Shown here: positions 44,430 through 54,383 of the stretch, one piece after another
Layout: each line of letters opens with the position of its first letter
Position numbering within the stretch: position 1 is the stretch's first letter
Assembly (NCBI GenBank): GCA_017938285.1
Contig: JAGBBW010000009.1
Location: forward strand, 1 to 64,000
Origin: Lachnospiraceae bacterium
GTDB taxonomy: Bacteria > Bacillota > Clostridia > Lachnospirales > Lachnospiraceae
Direction: 5' to 3'
Length of the DNA stretch: 64,000 bases
Program-made: the position numbers and the translations under genes
The notes under the pieces: generated by a model
What the model saw: only the letters and a program-made list of their open reading frames with translations
What the model was told of the DNA's origin: nothing
Databases searched by the model: none

Positions 44430-44458
44430 ACTATAGCATAACTTCCTAATTATTTCAA
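44430..44458 (-). promoter_or_regulatory. Promoter of the antisense RNA
   Basis: On the minus strand TTGAAA (44453-44458) and TATAGT (44430-44435) have exactly 17 bases between them. It points leftwards into the shared terminator and is followed by no open frame. Confidence 0.7.
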
Positions 44459-44478
44459 GTATACAATTAGAAAATTTG

Positions 44479-45675
44479 TTACCGTTTACCCGTACCTCGT
44501 ACCATATTCTCCTGTTTCCCCGCATACCGTATCAACGCCAGAATGCAGATTAAATCAATCGCAATCACTACACCAACGGAGCACATTCCCACAAATATAC
44601 CATAGCTTCCTGCAATTGCCCCGATAACCGTCGGCATTAAAATCGAGCCAAAACTGGCAAAGGTCAGAATAAAACTCCACGCCAGGGAATACTTCTGAAT
44701 CAGCTTACCGGAGAAAGACACGGTTGTTGGATAAATGCCTGCCATGCTAAAGCCAAAGCCCATAATTCCAAACACAATCATACCCATGCTCTTACTGCTA
44801 ATCAGAATCAGAAAGAATAACACCAGTCCGGCTCCCATTACCGGAAGAAGCTTTTCTTTCCGTACTCTTGTGGACAGCCATGCCACCAGCAGACGCCCAG
44901 CTAACATCATAATCCACTGCATGCTCGCCATCAGCTGGGACACCGATGCACTAAGCAGCCCGGTATCCTTAAAATACGTCACCAGCCAGCCAATTACCCC
45001 CTGCTCCGCACACAGATAAAAGAACAGCGTCACGATACAGAGATAAAACAGCGGTTCTCTGAAAAAACCGTAATTACCAGACGTTTTCTCCTTCTTCGGA
45101 ATTGCCAGTCCATCCATTGGAATCATAAAATACAATACCCAGCTGACAATACCCATGATAAACATAAACAGTGATGCATAAATCCAGTTGCTGTCTGCCG
45201 ATGCCGTAAACAGCATAAGCAGAATCGGGAACAAAAAGGCTCCCACGGAAAACATGGCATGCAGTCCGTTAATCAGTCCCGCTTTCCCCGGTGCCAGATT
45301 GTTAATCACCGTATTACAGAAATTGCTGGTGGCTCCTCTTGCCAGACCGGTCAGCAGAAACGCCGCAACCAGCAGCGGAATATTGCCGCTCAGCAGAATA
45401 ATCAGATACGATATGGCATAAAAGGAATTGAAAATCAGGATACTCCTCTTTCGGCCGATTTTCTCAGCCAGCGCCCCGGCAAAAAAGCTGGATAAAAAGT
45501 TACCGACCGAATGCAGACTGACCAGCAGACCGCAGATTTCGTAGTTCAGCCCTCTGGTATCCGAAATCAGGGGCATAAGCGAACCGATGGACAACGCCAG
45601 CATACCGTTGCAGATAAAAACAATATACGTAAAAATCAATTGTCTATTTTTGTACTTTTCTTCAAAAAGCTTCAT
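44479..45675 (-). CDS. MFS transporter
   Basis: 398 residues with twelve predicted membrane helices. The loop motif between helices 2 and 3 reads AGALAEKIGRKRSIL, the usual MFS signature GxLaDrxGRkr. The N-terminal half resembles sugar/cation symporter-like or FucP-like MFS proteins (NGMLALSIGSLMPLI). The substrate cannot be told. The ATG follows AGGTGAGG-type sequence. The MATE gene starts upstream on the same strand, 60 bases away. Confidence 0.88.
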   Translation of the reverse strand: MKLFEEKYKNRQLIFTYIVFICNGMLALSIGSLMPLISDTRGLNYEICGLLVSLHSVGNFLSSFFAGALAEKIGRKRSILIFNSFYAISYLIILLSGNIPLLVAAFLLTGLARGATSNFCNTVINNLAPGKAGLINGLHAMFSVGAFLFPILLMLFTASADSNWIYASLFMFIMGIVSWVLYFMIPMDGLAIPKKEKTSGNYGFFREPLFYLCIVTLFFYLCAEQGVIGWLVTYFKDTGLLSASVSQLMASMQWIMMLAGRLLVAWLSTRVRKEKLLPVMGAGLVLFFLILISSKSMGMIVFGIMGFGFSMAGIYPTTVSFSGKLIQKYSLAWSFILTFASFGSILMPTVIGAIAGSYGIFVGMCSVGVVIAIDLICILALIRYAGKQENMVRGTGKR

Positions 45676-45735
45676 TTGTGTTTCCTCACCTGTCTTTTAT
45701 TTTCTCCAACATTCTATACTACTTTTCTGTTTCCT

Positions 45736-47151
45736 TCAAGCCTGTTCCTGCCGCACCTGTCCAAACAGCTCCGGATGTTTTTCCTTCATCTTTGCATAAT
45801 ACACCATTGCCGCAATCAGCTGGACAATACCAATCACCGTATTTGACACAAACATCGCCACACCGCAGGCGGTGTAATCCATCTTCACCACATGCATCAG
45901 AAGCAGCAGTACCGGCACACGAAGGGCGAACAGTCTCAGCATGGAAAACAGCATGGTTGCCTTTGTTTTGCCAAACCCGTTGAATAAGGCATTGCAGCTG
46001 TGGGAAATTCCAAGGAATGCAATATCAAAGCACTCCCAGGCAAAAATATTCACAATCATTTCCTGATACAGCGTATCATTCGGTGCAAAGAATACGGCAA
46101 TCTGCTCTTTCATGGTGAACATCAGAATCGTTCCAACCACACTTAACGAAATCACATAAAACAGACTGATACGGAAAAACTGTTTGATACGGCCGCCGTT
46201 TTTGTTGCCGTAATTCTGGCTGACAATCGTGGAGCCGCAGTCCCCCATGGAATTGGTGATGTTCGTAAACAGCCCTGCCATCGTATTGGAAATACCAAGG
46301 GCACCCACACACATCTTGCCGTATTTTGCCGTTGCAGCCGCATTTACATACACCTTTCCGAAACTGAACAGGAAGTTGCCGATAAATACCGGAATTGCCA
46401 GCCGGACAATGTTCCCCACTTCAAATTTCCGGAAATTAAAATCACGTATCCGGATTCGTAAAATATTGCTCTTCCGGAAACACAGAATCAGACCGGACAG
46501 GAATAAAAACAGCTGTGCCAGCAGAGTAGACACCGCCAGCCAGGTATTTGTCACATTTTCAAACGGACCATACACAAACAGCGTAGTCAGACTGATTTTT
46601 ATTACAATCACACCAAGATTCAGGCACAGCAGCTGGGCGGTGTTTCCTTTTGCTTTTTCCATGGAAATCATGGCACTGTTCATGGTCGTGACAACCAGTG
46701 TCAGAATCTGTACATTATAATAGCCAATCGAATTTTCAATAATGGACGGGTCGGTATTAAACAGTCTTAAAAATGGTCCGCCAACCGGAATAAATACCAG
46801 GGTTATCAACGCAACCACCATTGCCATGGTGAACAGCGTATTGGCACATTTTCTGGCTTCTTCCAGCTGCTTCGCCCCGTAGCGCCTTGCTACCATGATT
46901 CCACCGCCGGTTGCCAGTGCTCCTCCAATGGTAGATATCATGTTTTTTATCTGTTCCAGTACGACAATATCTGCCGCGTCACCGATTCCGGCAGACTGCA
47001 CCAGCATCATGTCATAAATGCCATAAAAATAGTTACACAGGTTGTAACAGACCATGGGAAGGGAAATGCTCAGAATCACCTTCCACATGTTTCCTTCCAG
47101 TAAATATTCTCTTCGTTTTAACTGTTTTTGTTCTTTGACTGCTGCTTCCAT
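45736..47151 (-). CDS. MATE family efflux transporter
   Basis: 471 residues, twelve helices, MatE fold in two halves. Marks are ISLPMVCYNLCNYFYGIYDM at the N terminus and GGALATGGGIMVARRYGAK in the first half; the second half repeats the pattern (GALGISNTMAGLFTNITNSM). It exports drugs or metabolites using Na+ or H+. Same strand as and upstream of the MFS gene. Confidence 0.9.
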   Translation of the reverse strand: MEAAVKEQKQLKRREYLLEGNMWKVILSISLPMVCYNLCNYFYGIYDMMLVQSAGIGDAADIVVLEQIKNMISTIGGALATGGGIMVARRYGAKQLEEARKCANTLFTMAMVVALITLVFIPVGGPFLRLFNTDPSIIENSIGYYNVQILTLVVTTMNSAMISMEKAKGNTAQLLCLNLGVIVIKISLTTLFVYGPFENVTNTWLAVSTLLAQLFLFLSGLILCFRKSNILRIRIRDFNFRKFEVGNIVRLAIPVFIGNFLFSFGKVYVNAAATAKYGKMCVGALGISNTMAGLFTNITNSMGDCGSTIVSQNYGNKNGGRIKQFFRISLFYVISLSVVGTILMFTMKEQIAVFFAPNDTLYQEMIVNIFAWECFDIAFLGISHSCNALFNGFGKTKATMLFSMLRLFALRVPVLLLLMHVVKMDYTACGVAMFVSNTVIGIVQLIAAMVYYAKMKEKHPELFGQVRQEQA

Positions 47152-47231
47152 GTTCTTCTGCTCTCCTTTATCTCAGCCCATCTTACCACAAACGTAACAG
47201 GAATTCCACAAAATGTTCAAAAAAACTAAAA

Positions 47232-47270
47232 AGGAATACCGGTGCATGTTTTTTACACATCAGTATTCCT
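47232..47270 (-). terminator. Terminator of the cation/proton antiporter gene
   Basis: An AGGAATAC/GTATTCCT stem with a TTTTTAG run on the minus strand. Confidence 0.75.
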
Positions 47271-47308
47271 GTCTTTGATTATGTCCGGACCATTCCGGCC
47301 TATTTCAC

Positions 47309-48601
47309 CTATTTCGCCTTTTTCGCTTCTTCCAGCTTATGCTTACGACGATTCTTTACTTCCTCCGGCATTGGCTGGATATCGCCTGCGGCAGTCAGTG
47401 CCATCTTCGTCATCATTGGACCAAACAGTTCATAAATCAGCACCGCAAACAGCGTAATGTTGCGGATTAAATTTCCCTGTTCCCCTAACTGCATTGCCGT
47501 AGTACACATACCAAGGGCAACACCTGCCTGCGGCAGAAGGGTAATACCAAGATATTTACAGATCTGCGGTGCACACTTCGTTGCTTTTGCACTGGCAAAT
47601 GCACCAAAATACTTACCAAGGGAACGGAACAGAATATAAACCACACCAATTCCCACAATAGCAACATCCGTAAATACGCTGAGTTCCAGTTCGGCACCAC
47701 TGATAACAAAAAACAATGCCAGCAATGGGGAAGTCCACTTATCCGAACGGGTCATCATTTCCTCCGATAACGGACAGATGTTGCAGAAAATAGTTCCCAA
47801 CATCATGCACACCAGCAGGGAGGAAAAGCCTACGTGTACCGGTCCGATTTCAAATTTCAGAGTGGACAATGCCACTGTCATAACAACAAAAGCAATTGTC
47901 ATATTCAAACGGTTCGTGTTGGAATTAAACAGCTTCTCCAACTGGGTCAGCAGCCATCCCATCACGGCACCGAGTAAGAGGGAACACACGATTTCCACCA
48001 ATGGATTGACAATGATGGAAACGATATCCACTGTACCGCTTACTAACGTTTTTGCAATTCCAAAGGATACTGCAAATACAATTAAACCTACGGCATCATC
48101 CAATGCAACAATAGGCAGCAGCAGCTTGGTCAGCGGACCATTTGCCTTGTACTGACGTACTACCATAAGGGTAGCCGCCGGAGCTGTTGCTGTGGCAATT
48201 GCGCCAAGGGTAATCAGCTGCGGTACGGTCAGTTTATCCGGCATAATCATATGTACAGCCAGTAATGCCAGGTCTACAAACAACGTTGCGACCAGCGCCT
48301 GGAAAATACCAATTACAAACGCCTGCTTACCGATTTTCTTTAAATCGTCCAGACGGAACTCACTGCCGATGGAAAACGCAATGAAGCCTAATGCCACCTG
48401 GGAAATCACACCAAGGGAACCGACCTCCTCCATGGAGCCAAAGCCCAGACCGTCAATATGCAGGGCACCTAAACAGTAAGGTCCAATCAGTACACCCGCA
48501 ATTAAATATGCGGTTACCGCTGGCAATTTAAAAGGTTTGAATGCACGGGTCATTAAAAGACCTGCCAGTAATGCAATGGATACGGATAATAAAATGTTCA
48601 T
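47309..48601 (-). CDS. Cation:proton antiporter (CPA2/Kef type)
   Basis: 430 residues with about twelve helices. The CPA2 ion-site acidic pair is seen in LLPIVALDDAVGLIVFAV, preceded by ATATAPAATLMVV. The N terminus reads ALLAGLLMTRAFKPFKLP, and the extracellular-proximal QVALGFIAFSIGSEF is typical. It lacks the C-terminal RCK/TrkA-N nucleotide-binding domain of KefC; instead it ends in a short basic tail. It probably exchanges Na+ or K+ for protons. Confidence 0.9.
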   Translation of the reverse strand: MNILLSVSIALLAGLLMTRAFKPFKLPAVTAYLIAGVLIGPYCLGALHIDGLGFGSMEEVGSLGVISQVALGFIAFSIGSEFRLDDLKKIGKQAFVIGIFQALVATLFVDLALLAVHMIMPDKLTVPQLITLGAIATATAPAATLMVVRQYKANGPLTKLLLPIVALDDAVGLIVFAVSFGIAKTLVSGTVDIVSIIVNPLVEIVCSLLLGAVMGWLLTQLEKLFNSNTNRLNMTIAFVVMTVALSTLKFEIGPVHVGFSSLLVCMMLGTIFCNICPLSEEMMTRSDKWTSPLLALFFVISGAELELSVFTDVAIVGIGVVYILFRSLGKYFGAFASAKATKCAPQICKYLGITLLPQAGVALGMCTTAMQLGEQGNLIRNITLFAVLIYELFGPMMTKMALTAAGDIQPMPEEVKNRRKHKLEEAKKAK

Positions 48602-48733
48602 GGAATTTTCTCACTCTCTGTTTTTTTTAATTCTCTATCCGGCGTTTATCATACGCCTGTTTTTCTGATATTTCAAGAGAAAAACTGCACAAGAATTTTT
48701 ATTTTTTTTTTATTTTTTTGTGAAAAAAATTGT

Positions 48734-48764
48734 CAGGGACTGTCGCATTCTGCAGCAGTCCCTG
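48734..48764 (-). terminator. Terminator of the beta-helix protein gene
   Basis: The stem CAGGGACTG/CAGTCCCTG is followed on the minus strand by a TTTTTTT run. The rest of the 175-base gap is A/T-homopolymer-rich with no other clear signal. Confidence 0.85.
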
Positions 48765-48776
48765 TTCCATCCCATT

Positions 48777-51698
48777 TTATTTTTTCGTTTTCTTCAGAAT
48801 CACTGCCGTTACTCCCAGTGCTGCAGCCGCAAATACCGTAAGTATGAGACCAGGTATAACTACTTTATTTCTTCCCGGTTTTATTTCTGTACCGGTTTCT
48901 TTCAGAGATTCCTCTTCCTGCATTTTTTCCTGTTCCATGCCACAGTCCGGTTCCTGATTTTCTGCAGGTTTTTCTGTCACTTCCGGTATTGGCGTTTCTT
49001 CCGGTTCCGGTATGCTTGTCGGTTCTGCCTCTGGTTCCTTTTCTTTGTTTTTCCCGTCAGCACAGTCCGGTTCCTGCGATGCCCCACTGCCTTCTTCCCA
49101 GTTTACATCCAGCTGGCAGAGCAGAGTAGCATTTGCTCCTGCTGTACCGGTGTGAATCACACCAATACCACCATCTGCTGTTGGCTCTATTTCTGCCATC
49201 AGAGATACTTCATGGGCCAGTCCTGCTGCTGCCTGTTCGTCATTCTGCTTCTTTGTCGTTTCCACATGTGCCGTCAGAACGGAACCTTCCACCGTCAGGG
49301 TAATGGTGCACATCGTATTATAGCAGGACGCAGAAACCGGTTCTGTCATGGCTTCTGCCAGACCGTCCGTATATTTCACCAGCTTAAAATCCACGGCATT
49401 GGAATATTTGCTGGTACGCTCTATACGTAGTCCATACCCATTCAGGGTTTCCGTATCCATCTTCACCAGCACATCCATGTACTGCGCTGTAGCACTTCCA
49501 AATCCCTGTCCGGCAGATTTACATGGTGCCACCTGTAACGTCAGGGTCATATCACCATAGTTTCCTTCTGCCGGGGTATAAAGGATTCTGGAACCTCTGA
49601 CCGTCTGGGTCAGACCAAACACTCCCTTGGCACCGCCTTCTCCCTCACCATAAGACCATGCCGTACCTGTTTTGGCCTTCCAGTCATACTCTGCCGTATC
49701 TAACGGCTTAAAACCATCCACTGTCCAGAAGCCCGGCTTCACCTGTGTCTGCACCTCTGTCGGAAAATTCTGAAAATCAGTGCTGATATACTGCTGTGGC
49801 ATATCCTCCGCAGTAATTACCCTGTCCGTCTTTACAGACTGTTTCGCTCCCGGCTGGGAATTTAAAGACTTTGGTGTAACTTCTGCCATAATATAGTATC
49901 CCACATCTCCCGGTGTCAGAATATAAGTATATTCCGGTTCATCCAGACGGGACACTGCCACCTTCGTCTGCTCCCTGCCATCTGCACTGACGCGATACCA
50001 GTCAATCACGGAAATATCCCTGGCTTCTGTATCCAGTGCATAAGCCACTTTCACACACCCTGTGGTCTCTCCTGTGCCATCCGCCTGATCCCGGAGTTCC
50101 ACCCCGATTTCCAGTACAGGAGTTTCTGCAAACCCTGGTGCCGCAGTCACATCCGGAACCAGATTAAAAAATGTATTATTGGAATATCCAAGGGAAGTTA
50201 CCGCATAAACCCTTCCGCTGATACTGCTGTCTCCACTGCCGGTAAATTCCAGGGTACAGGAGCCGTCTCCATTCTCTGTCAGTACTGCATACTCCTTCAA
50301 CGATTCCTCCATGAACCAGGTTACGGTATCCTTCAGATCCGGTCCTGTTACATTACGAAAATAACGGTAAGCAGGAACTAACGTAACCGTATCCCCTTTT
50401 TTGACACTCTTTATGGCAGGCATTGTAAACATCAGATACGGATACTGTGTATACTGTTCCCCAACTGCTGCCACCTCTGCCTCGTTATCCAGTGGATCCC
50501 AGCCATCTCTTCCCTGCAGCAGATTATACGTATTGTAAATTGTACTATCACCATCCGTGAGCACAAACGCCTTCATTGCCTCTGTTCCGGTCAGATCCAT
50601 GGTATGGGCAGGATTACCGCCATCAATCACCATCGGCTCTCCATTCAGCGTAATATTTCCCTGAATACACATCAGATCTGCCGCCGGCTCTGGTGTCCAC
50701 TCTACCCTGAACCCCGGATGGCCGCTGAAAAAATTACAGTCAATCATGGTGACTGTTCCGCCTGCCTTGGTCAGATACTGCGTTCCCTCCACCTCGGAAG
50801 TAATATCACAATTTAAAAACACTGCTCCGGTGCCGGAAGTATTATAAAATGGTTTGGAGCTGTAAAATCCCAGGGTACAGTTTAAAAATACTGCTGTTCC
50901 CGGCAAAGCATCATCTCCACACTCAATATGACAGTCCTGAAACAGTACTCTTCCGGAGCTTCCCACAAACGGACAGGCATTTAAACGGCTCAGGAAATTA
51001 CAGTTCACTGCCACAATCTTATCCCCGTTGGTCAGTGCCAGCTGGGACTGGGTAATTGCTTCCGCCCTCTTTTTTCTGGACAATTCCGGTTTCAGAGGAT
51101 ACTCCAGATCCACATTACAGTAATTTCCCATCGTCAGATTCTCGGTACGGGTACCGTTACCATCAAAATAAAACATCGTATAATTACCCTTTGCTCCCTG
51201 GGTCTGTCCCCGGTTTACCGCAAGCACCACATGATACGGGTTCTTCGTCAGACCGATCAAATGCAGATTATCACACTGGATAACCAGACCATACGGCACA
51301 TCTCCACCGGAAGCCACCCGGATTTCCTCGTCCTCCGGATCGTCAATCCAGTATACATAAGGGGCAATATAAACTTTCATCGGCTCCTCTTCTGTACCCG
51401 ATACAAATGCTTCCGCTGCCTCCTTAAAATCATTATACACATACTCATAACTGTCTGCCTGCTCATCACTCAGAGTTCCATCAATATAAACTGCCTTTTC
51501 TCCCAGCAGAATGGTTTCCCCATCATATACGATATGGTCACCATGAAATTCTACCGGATCATTCTCATCCAGTGGCATATATCCTTCCATACTGGCTGCC
51601 GATGCCTTTCCGGCAGTACCGGAACCAAATGCTGCCAATACCCCCATAGCCAGTACCCCCGCATATTTTACTATTGTTTTACCAAACCTTTTACTCAA
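48777..51698 (-). CDS. Secreted, membrane-tethered beta-helix protein (pectinesterase-like)
   Basis: 973 residues. The signal peptide ends near residue 35 (GTAGKASAASME). Residues about 100-400 look like a right-handed beta-helix of the pectin methylesterase/pectate lyase type (YGLVIQCDNLHLIGLTKNPY, VAVNCNFLSRLNACPFVGSS, VLFQDCHIECGDDALPG). Several beta-sandwich-like regions follow. A Glu/Pro spacer (about 880-940) leads to a C-terminal membrane helix and a KKTKK tail with no LPxTG motif. It probably acts on a plant or host polysaccharide at the surface. I cannot confirm the catalytic Asp pair, so esterase activity is tentative. Confidence 0.75.
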   Translation of the reverse strand: MSKRFGKTIVKYAGVLAMGVLAAFGSGTAGKASAASMEGYMPLDENDPVEFHGDHIVYDGETILLGEKAVYIDGTLSDEQADSYEYVYNDFKEAAEAFVSGTEEEPMKVYIAPYVYWIDDPEDEEIRVASGGDVPYGLVIQCDNLHLIGLTKNPYHVVLAVNRGQTQGAKGNYTMFYFDGNGTRTENLTMGNYCNVDLEYPLKPELSRKKRAEAITQSQLALTNGDKIVAVNCNFLSRLNACPFVGSSGRVLFQDCHIECGDDALPGTAVFLNCTLGFYSSKPFYNTSGTGAVFLNCDITSEVEGTQYLTKAGGTVTMIDCNFFSGHPGFRVEWTPEPAADLMCIQGNITLNGEPMVIDGGNPAHTMDLTGTEAMKAFVLTDGDSTIYNTYNLLQGRDGWDPLDNEAEVAAVGEQYTQYPYLMFTMPAIKSVKKGDTVTLVPAYRYFRNVTGPDLKDTVTWFMEESLKEYAVLTENGDGSCTLEFTGSGDSSISGRVYAVTSLGYSNNTFFNLVPDVTAAPGFAETPVLEIGVELRDQADGTGETTGCVKVAYALDTEARDISVIDWYRVSADGREQTKVAVSRLDEPEYTYILTPGDVGYYIMAEVTPKSLNSQPGAKQSVKTDRVITAEDMPQQYISTDFQNFPTEVQTQVKPGFWTVDGFKPLDTAEYDWKAKTGTAWSYGEGEGGAKGVFGLTQTVRGSRILYTPAEGNYGDMTLTLQVAPCKSAGQGFGSATAQYMDVLVKMDTETLNGYGLRIERTSKYSNAVDFKLVKYTDGLAEAMTEPVSASCYNTMCTITLTVEGSVLTAHVETTKKQNDEQAAAGLAHEVSLMAEIEPTADGGIGVIHTGTAGANATLLCQLDVNWEEGSGASQEPDCADGKNKEKEPEAEPTSIPEPEETPIPEVTEKPAENQEPDCGMEQEKMQEEESLKETGTEIKPGRNKVVIPGLILTVFAAAALGVTAVILKKTKK

Positions 51699-51716
51699 TG
51701 CTCCATTCTCCTCTCC

Positions 51717-54383
51717 CTATAACCTGTAATAAGAAATTCCCACCGTTTCCAGCCCCGCCTTGCAGGCAGTGGTCAGCGATGCATTCTGGATAATCACCTG
51801 TTCAAACGGTACATATTTCAGAATCTCCTTTACCAGACGCTCCTGTTGTTTCACACTACATCCCACATGGGTGACAAACACCACCTGTCTGGAAATTTCC
51901 TTTCTGTTGCGGAAATGCCAGCGTATTGCCTGTTTCCAGGAGTTTTCCATGGTTCCACCAAGCAGTAACTCCGGTACTGCTTTTTTCTGCCGGATTGCTA
52001 CCACCGGATGCAGATCCAGCAGTTTACAGAAGCCTACCGTAACATTTCTCATATACCCTGCCTGATGATAAATCCCTGCCCCAGGAAGCACAAACCGGGT
52101 GCGGATACTTCCTTTCATCCGTTCCAGTTCTTCACAGATCTCCTCGGCAGTCTTTCCATCCCTGGCAAGTTTTGCCGCATGCAGCACCAGCATTCCCTGG
52201 CCGCAGGACAACTGGCCGGAATCAATCACACGAACATGGTCAAAACTCTTGGCTGCTGCCGTTGCCACTTCATAAATCCTTCCCATCTGGGAGGAAAGGG
52301 AAATATGGATTACCTTTTCTGCCTGTGTCAGTGCCTCTGCAAAAAATTCCTCACACTCTTCCACCGTCACCGGAACCGGATATGCTTCTGTACTGTCCGC
52401 CGTCATATACTGTTTTAAACTGTCGGAATCAATTTCCTTTGTATCCACATACCGTCCATTTGGTGTCTGGATATACAGATACAGCAATCTGACATCATAC
52501 TCCTCCAGCAGTTCTTCCGGTAAATCACAGGCACCATCTGCCGTAATATATATTTTCTTTCTTTTCTTCACAGTAAAACGCTGTATCTGCTGCGCATTTT
52601 CCACACGGAACTCTTCTTCTTCGTATTCCACAATATCTTTCGGAAGCTGCTTTAAAATTTCAATTTCCAGTGTTCTTCCTACAATCGGCTTTTCCACATA
52701 ACTGTCAAAACCCTGTTCCTGATACTGTTCCCTGGCTCCCGACAATGCATTGGCGGTAAGGGCAATAACTGCGGAATTCCGGCACATACCGCTTTCCTGC
52801 CGCCGGATTGCGGTCAGCGTTTCCATACCATTCATTCCCGGCATCATATAGTCCAGCAGAATGACATGATAAAAATGCTGCTTTGTCTTTTCCAGACATT
52901 CTTCCCCACTGTAAGCAAAATCAATCTTCACTTTCGTTTCCGCAAGCAGGCTTCCTGCCACCCTGGCATTCATTGGATTATCATCCACCACAAGGATTCT
53001 TGCCTCCGGTGCCTGGAAAGCAGGACGATATGTCTTACTTTCCTCTGTGGTACGGTTTAAGAATTTTATTTCCCCAACCGGAGTCTCATCCTCTGTTTTC
53101 TGTTTCAAAATTACAGTAAAGGTACTTCCCTTTGTGTAAATACTGTCTACCGTAATTTCACCTTCCATTAAATCAACCAGCTGTTTCGTAATGGCAAGTC
53201 CCAGTCCGCTTCCCATAATTCTCATGTTCCGCTTCTCATCCAGCCGGTTAAAGGAATCATAAATATGATCCATATCCTCTTTACGGATACCGATTCCACT
53301 GTCTGCCACACTGATTTTCAACTGAACTTCTCTTTCTCCACAAAGCTCTCCTGCTGCCGATAATACTACCCTTCCTTCCTCGGTATACTTTAAGGCATTG
53401 TCTAACAGGTTTAATATTATCTGCTTCAGCCGCCTTACATCACCATTCAGCACAGACGGAAGATTCTGGTCAATATCCGTTAATAATACGAGTCCCTTGC
53501 GTTCCATACGTACCCGGACCAGGTCCACCAGTTCCCCAAATAAATCCACCGTATGGTATTTCACCGGAACCAGCTGCATTTTCTGCATTTCCATCTGGGA
53601 TAAATCCAGAATATCATTCACCTGGCCTAAGAGCAGATTACTGGCTACCTGGATATCCCTGGCATACGACTTGATTTCCTCCGAATCACTGACCCGCAGA
53701 ATCATTTCATTCAGCCCGATGATTGTATTAATTGGAGAACGGATTTCATGGCTCATATTGGCAAAGAACGTATTTTTAGAATCCCGGCTGCGTTCCAGTT
53801 CCTCCTTCTGCTCAATATTCAGGGTATGTTCATCCTCGAATACCTGCATATGGGATTTGGTAATCAGACCACTCACCATACCCACGACAATCACTCCGAA
53901 ATAGGAATCAATATGCAGCATCCATTCCGAAGCCATTGGCGTCACACTTTCCGGATAACGCAGTGCCAGCACATAGCACAAGCCATCAATGATAACACAT
54001 GCCGTTACATAAAACCAGACTTTTTTTCCCTCAAACATCAGAAACGCATACAAAATACCAAGTGCCAGCCAGACCGGTGCCGCACCATGGGCTCCTCCAC
54101 CAAAGAAGAACAGGCACGGAAACATCACAGCAATAATCAGGAAGAATAAAATCGTGGCAGCCAGATGATATTTCCGGTACTTAAACGTGGTCACCATCGC
54201 GATTCCCATTGCCACCAGCAATAAAAGAAAGGCAGGCAGCATATTATTAATTTTTGCCACCAGAATACTTTCTATTGTTCCAAGAAGTGCTGCGATACCA
54301 CCGAACACAATAATCGTCCGGAACATCCGCTCTCTCAGTTCATAGCTTTTTCCTGTAAACAACTGAATCAGCTTTTTAAACAT
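51717..54383 (-). CDS. Hybrid histidine kinase-receiver protein fused to a DegV domain
   Basis: 888 residues. Membrane helices (about 20-170) are followed by a kinase core: the phosphorylated His212 in SHEIRSPINTIIG, the N-box NLLDNALKYTEEG, and the G-box GSGLGLAITKQL. The receiver (about 462-575) has phospho-Asp511 in LLDYMMPGMNG and the Lys of SYVEKP. From about 610 to the end there is a complete DegV fatty-acid-binding domain: YITADGACDLPEELLEEYDV, VIHISLSSQMGRIYEVA, RVIDSGQLSCGQGMLVLHAA and RNVTVGFCKLLDLHPVVAI. It starts inside the end of the preceding kinase gene (8-base overlap). I know of no characterised protein with this order. Confidence 0.88.
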   Translation of the reverse strand: MFKKLIQLFTGKSYELRERMFRTIIVFGGIAALLGTIESILVAKINNMLPAFLLLLVAMGIAMVTTFKYRKYHLAATILFFLIIAVMFPCLFFFGGGAHGAAPVWLALGILYAFLMFEGKKVWFYVTACVIIDGLCYVLALRYPESVTPMASEWMLHIDSYFGVIVVGMVSGLITKSHMQVFEDEHTLNIEQKEELERSRDSKNTFFANMSHEIRSPINTIIGLNEMILRVSDSEEIKSYARDIQVASNLLLGQVNDILDLSQMEMQKMQLVPVKYHTVDLFGELVDLVRVRMERKGLVLLTDIDQNLPSVLNGDVRRLKQIILNLLDNALKYTEEGRVVLSAAGELCGEREVQLKISVADSGIGIRKEDMDHIYDSFNRLDEKRNMRIMGSGLGLAITKQLVDLMEGEITVDSIYTKGSTFTVILKQKTEDETPVGEIKFLNRTTEESKTYRPAFQAPEARILVVDDNPMNARVAGSLLAETKVKIDFAYSGEECLEKTKQHFYHVILLDYMMPGMNGMETLTAIRRQESGMCRNSAVIALTANALSGAREQYQEQGFDSYVEKPIVGRTLEIEILKQLPKDIVEYEEEEFRVENAQQIQRFTVKKRKKIYITADGACDLPEELLEEYDVRLLYLYIQTPNGRYVDTKEIDSDSLKQYMTADSTEAYPVPVTVEECEEFFAEALTQAEKVIHISLSSQMGRIYEVATAAAKSFDHVRVIDSGQLSCGQGMLVLHAAKLARDGKTAEEICEELERMKGSIRTRFVLPGAGIYHQAGYMRNVTVGFCKLLDLHPVVAIRQKKAVPELLLGGTMENSWKQAIRWHFRNRKEISRQVVFVTHVGCSVKQQERLVKEILKYVPFEQVIIQNASLTTACKAGLETVGISYYRL

